A DNA stretch of 64,000 nucleotides, taken from Gordonia jinghuaiqii (GTDB lineage: Bacteria > Actinomycetota > Actinomycetes > Mycobacteriales > Mycobacteriaceae). The notes beneath the pieces are model-generated. The model saw nothing but the letters and a program-made list of their open reading frames with translations, made no database searches and had not been told where the DNA came from. Shown piece after piece: positions 52,988-64,000 of the stretch (its first letter is position 1; each line of letters begins with the position of its first letter). The translations under genes were made by a program, and so were the position numbers. The stretch covers positions 4,650,001 through 4,714,000 of the forward strand of contig NZ_CP059491.1 of NCBI RefSeq assembly GCF_014041935.1. The letters run 5' to 3'.

Positions 52988-54435
52988 GTGACCGGCGACG
53001 CGTCCTCGGTGCGGACGGCACTCACCCGTGGCGGCCGCACGATCCGCCCCGCCCAGGCCACCCCGCCGATCCGTCAGGTTCTCGCCGATCGCCGCGCACT
53101 CGTCGCCACGGCACGCGAACGCGCGCAGTCCCCCTTCCAGACCCTCCGGCACTACGCCGTCACGACGCCCGGCAAGCTCATCATCATCTGTACGATCCTC
53201 GCGCTCGGATGTCTGGGGACCGGCTTGTACGCCTCGACGGTCCTCGAAAACCGCACCCAGACCCTGCAGCGGCTGATCGACCGGACCGAGCCGCTCGCGG
53301 AGGCCGCCCAGGTTCTCTACAGCTCGCTGTCCATCGCCGACGCCTCGGCCAGCGCCGCGTTCATCTCGGGCGGTCTGGAATCGCCGGAGCTGCGGCAGCG
53401 CTACTCCGATGCACTCGCCACGGCGGCGTCGTCGTTGATCCTGGCGACCGGGACCTCCAGCGAACCCGGTTCCGGCATGGCCGCGAACAGGACCGAACAG
53501 GCGCTCAGTTCCGACCTCAAGACCCTGTCGACGTCGATCCCCGTCTACAGCGGACTCATCGAGACCGCGCGCACCAACAACCGGCTCGGCAATCCGGTCG
53601 GCTCGGCATACCTCGGGCAGGCGTCGTCGATGATGCAGGACCAGATCCTGCCCGCCGCGCAACGCCTGTACGAGCGCCGTTCGATGGCCATCGCCGATCC
53701 GCAGCGCTCGCTCACCCGCCCGCCGTGGACGGTGTACACGGGCCTGCTCTTGCTGCTCACCGCGCTGGTGCTGACGTCGCGCTACCTCGCCCGCCGGACC
53801 CGACGCCGCTTCAACATCGGCATCGTCTCGGCCGTCATGGCGCTGGCCATCGGCACGCTGTGGCTGCTGGCGTCGGGCCTGCTGTCGGTCGCGGCGACCA
53901 GCGATGCACGCACCGACGGCGCCGACCCGCTGCGCGAACTCACCGCCGCCCGCATCCTCACCCAGCAGGCGAGATCGGCCGAGACGCTGTCGCTGATCCG
54001 GCGTGGGGACCAGGGCGGCCTCGAGCGCACGTTCTCCGCGGCGACCAACGAGATCGGCAAGATCGTCGACGAGGTGCGCGCGACGACCGAGGACGGGGAC
54101 AGTGCGGTGTCCACCGAGCAGCTCGACGCGGTCACCGCCGAGCTCAGGGAGTGGCAGCGAACCGACGCCGCCGTCCGGCGCTACATCCAGATCGGCGACT
54201 TCAGCCGAGCCCGCCTGCACACCGTCGGCGACGGACCCGACAGCTCGGCGAGCGCGTACACCGCCGTCGACACCGGTCTCGTCGACGCGATCACCACCGC
54301 GCGCACCTCGTTCCGGGACGACATCAACACCGCTCAGCGCGTGCTGGGATTCACCGGCACGGGCATCTTGCTGCTCACCCTCTTCGCCGCCATCGCCGTC
54401 GTCGGCGGCCTCATCCCGCGGATACGGGAGTACCG

Positions 54436-54439
<4 letters not shown>
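52988..54439 (+). CDS. glnX: Membrane sensor GlnX of the GlnX-GlnH-PknG module
   Basis: 483 residues from GTG 52988 (AGGTAGG upstream). Four transmembrane helices: one at ~63-84 (KLIIICTILALGCLGTGLYA), two close together at ~238-295, and a last one near 455-475. Two external helical sensor segments lie between them, as in chemoreceptor-like four-helix domains. In M. tuberculosis GlnX passes the amino-acid-bound state of GlnH to cytoplasmic PknG. The TGA overlaps the glnH ATG, and pknG follows glnH by 4 nt, so all three are co-expressed. Confidence 0.88.
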
Positions 54440-58069
<3,630 letters not shown>

Positions 58070-58126
58070 GGGCGGCCGACCGGAACTCTCAGAATCGGAT
58101 CTGTTGCCCCACAGGAGCCCACACTC

Positions 58127-58167
58127 TTGCGGCAGTTTGAACCGCATACCGGACCATACTGCCGCAA
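58127..58167. terminator. 10-bp inverted repeat between convergent pknG and ackA
   Basis: TTGCGGCAGT (58127-58136) and ACTGCCGCAA (58158-58167) are perfectly complementary around a 21-nt spacer in the 187-bp convergent gap. It could be a bidirectional terminator or a protein-binding site. It lacks T-tracts. Confidence 0.5.
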
Positions 58168-58256
58168 CAAGCGATCGGAGAAACCCGAGACCGCGCACGA
58201 CCATTGGCAACTCCACAGCGTGAGGTTCCCGGGGCCGAGCTCGGGTTCCCCTCGGT

Positions 58257-59471
58257 TCAGCGAGCGGACAGCGACGCCACCACCGCTGCGGACTGGCGCG
58301 CGATGGCCAGCTCCTCGTTGGTCGGCACCACCAGCACCTCCACGGCGCTGTCGTCGGCGGATATCCGTCGAGCCGCCTTGTCGCGCACTTCGTTTCGTCC
58401 CGGATCGACGCGGATGCCGAACCCTTCGAGTCCGGCGAGGGCCTCGGACCGCACGCGCGCCGAGTTCTCGCCGACACCCGCGGTGAAGGTGATCGCGTCC
58501 AGCCGGCCCAATGCGAAGGTGTACGCCCCGAGATAGCGACGCAGCCGGTGGATGTAGACGTCGAAAGCGCGCCGGGCCGCGGCGTCACCGGAGTCCATCA
58601 GTTCGGTGATGGTCCGGAAGTCGTTCTCACCGCACAGACCCTTGAGCCCGGCACGCTTGTTGAGCAGGGTGTCGATCTCGTCGACGCTGAGGTCGGCGAT
58701 CCGGTTCAGGTGCAACACCAGACCTGGATCGATGTCACCGCTGCGCGTGCCCATCACCAGTCCCTCGAGCGGCGTCATGCCCATCGACGTGTCGATCGGA
58801 TGTCCACCGGCGATGGCCGACGCCGACGCCCCGTTGCCCAGGTGCAGCACGATCTGGTTGAGGTCGGCGGGATCGCGCCCCAGGAACTCGGCTACCCGAC
58901 CGGAGACGTACTCGTGGCTCGTGCCGTGGAAACCGTAGCGCCGGATGGCATGTTCGACGGCGACCTCGCGGTCGATGGCGTACGTGGCGGCCGCGTCGGG
59001 CAGGCCGTGGAAGAAAGCGGTGTCGAACACCGCGACCGACGGCACGTCGGGCAGCAGGTCCTGGGCGGCCAGGATCCCGACGAGGTTGGCCGGGTTGTGC
59101 AACGGTGCGAGCGTGGAGATCCGCTTGATCTCGGAGATGACGTGCGGTGTGACCAGAGTCGGCTCGTGGAACGATCGACCGCCGTGTACCACCCGGTGAC
59201 CGACCGCGGTCAGACCCGCGCTCGCCAAGTCGGTACCGTTGTCGGCGAAGAACTGCTCGGCGCGCTGTACCGCGGCGAGATGGTCGTCGAGAACCAGTGT
59301 CTCGGTGACCGACTCACCGTTCTGCTCATGAGTGATCGATGATCCCGCGTCCCCGATCCGTTCGGCGATGCCCTCGGCCAGGACGGTACCGTCGTCCGGT
59401 TGCACGAGTTGGTATTTCAGCGACGACGAACCCGCATTGAAGACGAGGACGGCACCCGTGGTGTCGGCCAT
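58257..59471 (-). CDS. ackA: Acetate kinase
   Basis: 404 residues. ASKHA-fold kinase motifs: VLVFNAGSSSLKYQLV, GHRVVHGGRSF, FDTAFFHGLPD, RRYGFHGTSHEYVSGR (catalytic and substrate residues) and AGVGENSARVRSEAL. It interconverts acetyl phosphate and acetate with ATP. It lies downstream of pta with a 1-nt overlap, forming the acetate overflow/assimilation operon. Orientation and position next to pknG match M. tuberculosis. Confidence 0.97.
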   Translation of the reverse strand: MADTTGAVLVFNAGSSSLKYQLVQPDDGTVLAEGIAERIGDAGSSITHEQNGESVTETLVLDDHLAAVQRAEQFFADNGTDLASAGLTAVGHRVVHGGRSFHEPTLVTPHVISEIKRISTLAPLHNPANLVGILAAQDLLPDVPSVAVFDTAFFHGLPDAAATYAIDREVAVEHAIRRYGFHGTSHEYVSGRVAEFLGRDPADLNQIVLHLGNGASASAIAGGHPIDTSMGMTPLEGLVMGTRSGDIDPGLVLHLNRIADLSVDEIDTLLNKRAGLKGLCGENDFRTITELMDSGDAAARRAFDVYIHRLRRYLGAYTFALGRLDAITFTAGVGENSARVRSEALAGLEGFGIRVDPGRNEVRDKAARRISADDSAVEVLVVPTNEELAIARQSAAVVASLSAR

Positions 59472-61657
59472 CAGCGTTCCTCCTCGCCGCCGGTTTCCGC
59501 GGGCGCGACGGTCTGCTCGGCCTGCGCCTGTTGCGCCTGGATCGCGGTGATGGCCACGGTGTTCACGATGTCGGAGACCAGCGCTCCCCGGCTGAGGTCG
59601 TTGATCGGTTTGTTCAACCCCTGCAGCACCGGCCCGATCGCGACCGCCCCCGCACTGCGTTGAACCGCCTTGTAGGTGTTGTTGCCGGTGTTGAGGTCCG
59701 GGAAGATCAGCACGGTCGCACGTCCGGCGACCGGGGAGTCGGGCATCTTGGTCTCGGCCACCGAAGGCTCGACGGCGGCGTCGTACTGGATGGGCCCCTC
59801 GACGAGGAGCTCCGGCGCCCGCTCACGCACGAGTTCGGTTGCGGTCTTCACCTTTTCGACGTCGGCTCCCGATCCCGAGGTACCGGTGGAGTAGGACAAC
59901 AACGCGACCCGCGGATCGATCCCGAAAGCGGCGGAGGTCCGGGCGGAGGAGATCGCGATGTCGGCGAGTTGTTCGTCGGTCGGATCGGGCACGATTGCGC
60001 AGTCCCCGTAGGCGAGTACCTTGTCGGCGAGACACATGAAGAACACACTCGACACCGTGGACACCCCCGGCTTGGTCTTGATGATCTCGAATGCCGGACG
60101 GATCGTGTGTGCGGTGGTGTGCGACGCACCGGACACCATGCCGTCGGCACGGCCGGTGTGCACCATCATCGTGCCGAAGTAGGAGACGTCGCGCATCTTC
60201 TCCTGTGCGCGTTCGAATTCCATCCCCTTGTGTTTCCTGAGTTCGGTGTAGATCTCGGCGAACTCGTCGAGATACCCGGAGGCGGCCGGGTCGATGACGG
60301 ACACGTCGCCGAGGTCGAGTCCGAGCTCGACCGCACGCGCGCGAACGTCGTCGGGATCGCCGAGGAGCGTGAGGTCGGCGACCCCGCGCCGGGCGAGGCG
60401 ATTGGCGGCACGCAGGATACGGTCGTCGTCGCCCTCCGGCAGCACGATGTGCTTGCGGTCGGCACGCGCCCGGGAGACGAGTCGGTACTCGAACATCTGC
60501 GGGGTCACGACCGTCGGCGTGGCGACGTTGAGGCTGTGCAACACCTGTTCGGGATCGACGTGGGTGTCGATGAGCGCCAGGGCGGCTTCGATCTTGCGGG
60601 CCGATCCCGCGCCCAGCCGACCCCGGGTGTGGGCCGCGGCGCGTGCGGTGTCGTAGGTGCCCTGCTGGCAACTGATGATCGGCAGAGTCGGCTTGAGTCC
60701 GCTGACCAGGGCCTCGATCATCGGATGCGGTTTGAGCCCGCCGTTGAGGATGATCCCCGACAACCGTGGGAAGCCCTGCGCAGTGTTCGCATTGACCAGT
60801 GCCAGCAGGACATCGGAACGGTCTGCCGGGGTGATGACGACGGTGCCGTCGGTCAGCCGCTCGAGGATGTGCTCCACCGTCATGCCGCCCACCATCACCC
60901 GCAGTGCCTCGCGGTCGAGCAGCTCCTCGTCGCCGCTGTACATGGTCGCGCCGAGGGCTTCCTTGAGCTCACCCATCGTGGGCGCGAACAACACAGGCTC
61001 CTCGGGCAGGCACAACGCCGGTATCCCGGTGCGCACCAGCTGGGCATGGATCTCGTCGAGCCGGTCGGGATCGCATCGGTTGGCGACCAAGGCGATCGGG
61101 GTCGCGTGGGCGGCGGTGACCTCGGCGATCGACGCCTCGGCGAGCCCGCGCAGCTCGGCGGGTGAACGATCGATCGCCCTGAGCGCCAACACCATCGGCG
61201 CCGACAGATTCGCCGCGATCCGGGCGTTGTAGCTCAGCTCCGACGGGGTGCCGACATCTGTGTAATCCGAGCCGACGATGACCACACGATCGCAACGGGA
61301 TCGGAGTGCGTGGTAGCGGGCGACGATCTCCGCGATCGCACCTTCCGGATCTTCGTGGACCTGCTCGTAGGTGACGCCCAGGCAGTCCTCGTAGGGGATG
61401 TCCACCGAGTCGTAGTCGATGAGCAGGTCGAGGACATGGTCCCGCTCACCGGCCGCCGCGCGTGAGATCGGGCGGAAGACGCCCACCCGGCCGCCGGTCG
61501 CCGACAGCAGGACCAGCAACCCCAGCGCGACGATCGACTTGCCGGTCTCCCCCTCCGACGAGGCGATGTAGATGCTGGTCGTGGCCTCGGCGCCGGGTGC
61601 CGGTTCGGCGTTCCCGACGGGATCGGCATTGGCGGCGTGCTCTGCATCCGTGGCCAT
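59471..61657 (-). CDS. pta: Phosphate acetyltransferase, long BioD-like form
   Basis: 728 residues. The N-terminal P-loop/BioD-like domain has SEGETGKSIVALGLL (about residue 35). A DRTGG domain spans ~240-360, and the C-terminal catalytic PTA domain runs from MFEYRLVSRARADRKHIVLP, with MVSGASHTTAHTIRPAFEI and VLIFPDLNTGNNTYKAVQR. It converts acetyl-CoA and phosphate to acetyl phosphate. ATG 61657 appears leaderless. It overlaps ackA by one base. Confidence 0.96.
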   Translation of the reverse strand: MATDAEHAANADPVGNAEPAPGAEATTSIYIASSEGETGKSIVALGLLVLLSATGGRVGVFRPISRAAAGERDHVLDLLIDYDSVDIPYEDCLGVTYEQVHEDPEGAIAEIVARYHALRSRCDRVVIVGSDYTDVGTPSELSYNARIAANLSAPMVLALRAIDRSPAELRGLAEASIAEVTAAHATPIALVANRCDPDRLDEIHAQLVRTGIPALCLPEEPVLFAPTMGELKEALGATMYSGDEELLDREALRVMVGGMTVEHILERLTDGTVVITPADRSDVLLALVNANTAQGFPRLSGIILNGGLKPHPMIEALVSGLKPTLPIISCQQGTYDTARAAAHTRGRLGAGSARKIEAALALIDTHVDPEQVLHSLNVATPTVVTPQMFEYRLVSRARADRKHIVLPEGDDDRILRAANRLARRGVADLTLLGDPDDVRARAVELGLDLGDVSVIDPAASGYLDEFAEIYTELRKHKGMEFERAQEKMRDVSYFGTMMVHTGRADGMVSGASHTTAHTIRPAFEIIKTKPGVSTVSSVFFMCLADKVLAYGDCAIVPDPTDEQLADIAISSARTSAAFGIDPRVALLSYSTGTSGSGADVEKVKTATELVRERAPELLVEGPIQYDAAVEPSVAETKMPDSPVAGRATVLIFPDLNTGNNTYKAVQRSAGAVAIGPVLQGLNKPINDLSRGALVSDIVNTVAITAIQAQQAQAEQTVAPAETGGEEER

Positions 61658-61663
61658 GCGCCC

Positions 61664-61669
61664 AGCATA
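61664..61669 (-). promoter_or_regulatory. -10 element of a leaderless pta promoter
   Basis: On the minus strand TATGCT ends 6 bp before the pta ATG, so transcription would start at or next to the start codon. No RBS is present in between. Confidence 0.5.
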
Positions 61670-61714
61670 GTGGCGTCGCTGCCGTTCAGGATGCTTCCCA
61701 GATCAGGTGCCCCG

Positions 61715-63349
61715 TCAGATCAGGATGCCCGGGTTGCACACCCCATCGGGGTCGAGATGCGCTTTCACCGCGCGGAGGGCTTCGAGCGCGAGGGGCCCGA
61801 TCTCGTCGTGATAGGCGTCGCGGTGATCGCGGCCGATCCCGTGATGGTGTGTGATGCTCGCCCCGGCAGCCCGAATCGCGTTGTTTGCGGCGGTTTTCGC
61901 GGCTCCCCAGTCGGCCAGCGGATCGGTGCCGAACGGTGCGACGACCGTGAAGTACAGCGATGCGCCGGATTCGTAGACGTGGCTGACGTGGCACATCACG
62001 AGCGGCGGGGTGCCCGAGGCGGTGAGGGAGCCGGTGATCGCCTCGGTGACCGCCGCCCGCAACCCGTGCAGCTTCGACCATAACGTCACGGTCTCCAGCG
62101 TCTCGACCAGGACCCCCGCGTCGAGGAGCGGATCCCGGAGGTACGGTCCGGCGAAACGTCCTGTGCGCCAGGCCTCGCCGGGTTCGGTACCCAGCGCTGT
62201 GCCACCCGCGTCGGTGAGTACCGCCGACGCCGCGTCCCGGCGGCGGCGGACCTCGTCCGCCTCGCCCTCGTAGCCGGCGATGACCAGACATCCCGACGAC
62301 TCGCCGCCGAGCTGATCGGGGTCGGCGAGGTTGATCGCGGTCTCCACCTCGTCGGAGAGCCGGATCACCGTCGGCAGCGGCCCGTCCTGGGCGAGTCGTC
62401 GCAGAGCGGTCGCACCCTGCTCGAAGGATGCGAAGCGCCAGCCGTCGAAGACGCGGCCGGCAGGCGCCGGGCGGATGCGGACGCGCACGCTCGTGATCAC
62501 CCCGAACACGCCCTCCGACCCGAGGATCAGCTGACGCAGGTCGGGGCCTGCCGCCGAGCGCGGGGCCGTGCCGAGTTCGACGGTCCCCCGCGGGGTCGCG
62601 AGGACGAGTCCTTCGACCATCTCGTCGAAGCGTCCGTAACCCGCCGACGACTGCCCCGCCGACCGGGTGGCCGCATATCCGCCGATCCCCGCGCCCTCGT
62701 AGGACTGGGGAAAGTGCCCGAGTGTCCAACCGCGTTCGCGCAGAAGCGTTTCCGCGGCGGTCCCGCGCAGCCCGGCCTGCAGCGTGGCGAGTCGAGAGAT
62801 CTCGTCGATCTCCTCGATCCGGTCGAGCCGCCTCAGATCCAGGCTGACGACACCGTCGTGCCCGGTTGCGTCCGGGGCGAGCCCGCCGACCACCGAGGTG
62901 CCGCCGGTGAACGGCACCACCGCCACGTTGAGTCGCGCGCAGGCGGCCAGGATCTCGACGACCTCGTCGTGATCGCCCGGGTAGACCACGAGATCGGGTG
63001 CGTCGACTGCGTTCCCTGCGCGAAGTCGCAGCAGGTCCGGCATCGAGAAGCCTCGGGTGTGCTGCACCCGGGCCGTGTCGGCGTCGGTGAGGTTCTCCGC
63101 ACCGACGATGGCCGCCAGCCGGGCGCGGACGGCGTCGGACATCGCCGGACCGGGCAGCGTGATGGTGTCCGGGTCGACCCCGTGATGCGGTGCCGACTCA
63201 CCCGCGAGTGTCGCGGCCGCACCGGGCAGCTCGGTGGTTCGCGCGGGATCGCCCCAGCGCGGGCGGTGCATCTGGATGACCGGCAGAAGGGTCTCGTCCC
63301 CGGGGTGCTCCCCGGCTCGCTGGTCACCGGGTCGCTGGTCGCCGGTCAC
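61715..63349 (-). CDS. FAD-linked oxidase, alkyldihydroxyacetonephosphate-synthase-like
   Basis: A 544-residue PCMH/VAO-type flavoprotein. The FAD-binding part includes DLVVYPGDHDEVVEIL, VVPFTGGTSVVGG, SYEGAGIGGYAATRSAGQSS and GSEGVFGVITSV. The C-terminal cap has the His-rich THHHGIGRDH motif typical of alkyl-DHAP synthase, and ends HLDPDGVCNPGIL. Mycobacterial relatives sit in ether-lipid-like or glycerolipid loci beside a TetR gene, as here. Electron acceptor and substrate are unknown. It starts 7 bp after the TetR stop, with a GTG at 63349. Confidence 0.88.
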   Translation of the reverse strand: MTGDQRPGDQRAGEHPGDETLLPVIQMHRPRWGDPARTTELPGAAATLAGESAPHHGVDPDTITLPGPAMSDAVRARLAAIVGAENLTDADTARVQHTRGFSMPDLLRLRAGNAVDAPDLVVYPGDHDEVVEILAACARLNVAVVPFTGGTSVVGGLAPDATGHDGVVSLDLRRLDRIEEIDEISRLATLQAGLRGTAAETLLRERGWTLGHFPQSYEGAGIGGYAATRSAGQSSAGYGRFDEMVEGLVLATPRGTVELGTAPRSAAGPDLRQLILGSEGVFGVITSVRVRIRPAPAGRVFDGWRFASFEQGATALRRLAQDGPLPTVIRLSDEVETAINLADPDQLGGESSGCLVIAGYEGEADEVRRRRDAASAVLTDAGGTALGTEPGEAWRTGRFAGPYLRDPLLDAGVLVETLETVTLWSKLHGLRAAVTEAITGSLTASGTPPLVMCHVSHVYESGASLYFTVVAPFGTDPLADWGAAKTAANNAIRAAGASITHHHGIGRDHRDAYHDEIGPLALEALRAVKAHLDPDGVCNPGILI

Positions 63350-63356
63350 GCGCAGA

Positions 63357-63914
63357 TCACCGCTCCGTCTTGACGATGGCCCGCACCACGAGTTCGGCGA
63401 TCTCCTCGTCGGAGAGAAAGCTGTCGGGGATCAGCATCAGCGAATAGATGGTCCGCACCAGGAACTCGGCGGCTCCGCGCGGATTGGGCAGCAGTTGATC
63501 ACCGATCTCCGGCTCCAGATCGGGCAGCGTCTCCGCCACGATCTGATGGATGAGACTGGGGCCTGCGGAGTCGCTGGTCGACACGAGGGCCCGCACGATC
63601 TCCTCGGGTTCCTTGTGCAGGACGTACTGCAGTGCCTCGTGGCCACGGATGTAGGGCAACACGTTGACCACCTGGGCGCGGACCTTGCCGGCCGCGTCGG
63701 GCGCGGTCTGCGCCCACTCGGTCAGCTTGACGCGGAGCAGGGAGACCTCGCGTTCGACGATCGCGGCGACCAGCGCGTCGCGACCGCCGAACATGCGGTA
63801 CGCGGTGGCCCGTGCGACCCCGGCGTGACGTGCCACCGAGGTCAAACTCAGCGTCTTGGCGCCGAACCGGGACACCAGCCCCACTCCGACGTCCACCATG
63901 CGGTCACGATCCAT
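63357..63914 (-). CDS. TetR-family regulator
   Basis: A 185-residue protein with an HTH at about residues 8-50 (VGLVSRFGAKTLSLTSVARH, then VARATAYRMFGGRDAL) and a C-terminal domain resembling long-chain-ligand TetR proteins. It precedes the FAD-linked oxidase on the same strand by 7 bp and is likely its co-transcribed regulator. Its start lies 18 bp after a probable stop codon of another minus-strand gene. Confidence 0.85.
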   Translation of the reverse strand: MDRDRMVDVGVGLVSRFGAKTLSLTSVARHAGVARATAYRMFGGRDALVAAIVEREVSLLRVKLTEWAQTAPDAAGKVRAQVVNVLPYIRGHEALQYVLHKEPEEIVRALVSTSDSAGPSLIHQIVAETLPDLEPEIGDQLLPNPRGAAEFLVRTIYSLMLIPDSFLSDEEIAELVVRAIVKTER

Positions 63915-63932
63915 GCAAGAAACCGTAGCGAA

Positions 63933-64000
63933 TCACGTGGGGCGGGGAACTGTCGTGGTGGTCGTTGTGGTGTCCGGCGGGGAGATCTTCGACGCGCCGT
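63933..64000 (-). CDS. Possible 3' end of a further minus-strand gene (partial)
   Basis: From the window edge the minus strand is open in one frame, reading SKISPPDTTTTTTTVPRPT and then TGA at 63935-63933. GC-rich third positions and the 18-bp gap to the TetR start fit an upstream operon member. A plus-strand frame from GTG 63938 is also open but would leave only 23 bp for two divergent promoters. The product cannot be named. Confidence 0.3.
   Translation of the reverse strand, partial: GASKISPPDTTTTTTTVPRPT

Noticed and set aside
63938..64000. Plus-strand gene starting at GTG 63938 (VGRGTVVVVVVVSGGE)
   Set aside because: It would leave 23 bp between divergent starts with no RBS; the Thr-rich minus-strand C terminus fits operon spacing better, though neither is sure.

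Overview
The window is high-GC chromosomal DNA from a mycolic-acid actinobacterium, most likely Gordonia or a close relative in the Corynebacteriales. Two gene orders match Mycobacterium tuberculosis: dcd next to the UDP-glucose dehydrogenase gene, and the block thiG-thiS-thiO / thiE / mutT3 / glnX-glnH-pknG / ackA-pta. An MmpS/MmpL pair, a 13E12-type HNH protein, GTG starts, ATGA overlaps and probable leaderless promoters fit the same group. There is no CRISPR array, prophage, insertion sequence or rRNA. The only RNA gene seen is tRNA-Gly(CCC).

Layout. 1-3.2 kb: an EphD-like SDR (5' end outside the window), a ferritin-like predicted metal-dependent hydrolase and a 2Fe-2S ferredoxin reductase, which look like one oxidative module. 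3.1-5.5 kb: a DHA2 exporter divergent from a TetR repressor, with an AGAAC/GTTCT operator cluster between them. 5.5-10.8 kb: a repeat-bearing membrane protein, ugd, dcd and a DUF222-HNH protein. 11-16.2 kb: tRNA-Gly, a P2-type ATPase, a decayed pfkB remnant, a zinc alcohol dehydrogenase and a small Rossmann protein. 16.2-21.7 kb: a LysR effector domain lacking its HTH, divergent from DUF5997; then an MmpS-like protein divergent from MmpL, followed by a TetR gene. 21.8-28.9 kb: a GntR-controlled six-gene catabolic operon with two LLM flavin monooxygenases, a GlcG-like protein, a DapA-like lyase, an MFS importer and a crotonase. 29-36.5 kb: a secreted PAP2 phosphatase and a branched-chain-amino-acid-type ABC operon with a fused LivH-LivM permease and its own TetR. 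36.6-43.9 kb: a lipoprotein, an MFS exporter, a tiny secreted protein, an ATP-grasp enzyme, a DMT-like transporter and three small cytosolic proteins. 43.9-48.3 kb: a large AAA-LuxR regulator and a two-gene ABC transporter. 48.4-51.4 kb: thiamine synthesis with a TPP riboswitch. 51.4-52.2 kb: an attenuator-like leader and a stand-alone LeuA-type regulatory domain. 52.2-61.7 kb: mutT3, the glnX-glnH-pknG amino-acid sensing module, and ackA-pta. 61.7-64 kb: an AGPS-like flavoprotein, a TetR and the edge of another gene.

The most notable signals are: (i) a leader peptide with two mutually exclusive hairpins ahead of a stand-alone LeuA allosteric-domain gene, inserted in an otherwise conserved block; (ii) a pfkB pseudogene reduced to its two ends by an internal deletion plus a +1 shift; (iii) a LysR effector domain that has swapped its HTH for a histone-like basic tail; (iv) a PknG with three VGTQ phospho-acceptor-like motifs; (v) an uncharacterised two-LLM-monooxygenase catabolic operon. 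Functions are inferred from recognisable motifs and gene order, because no database search was possible.
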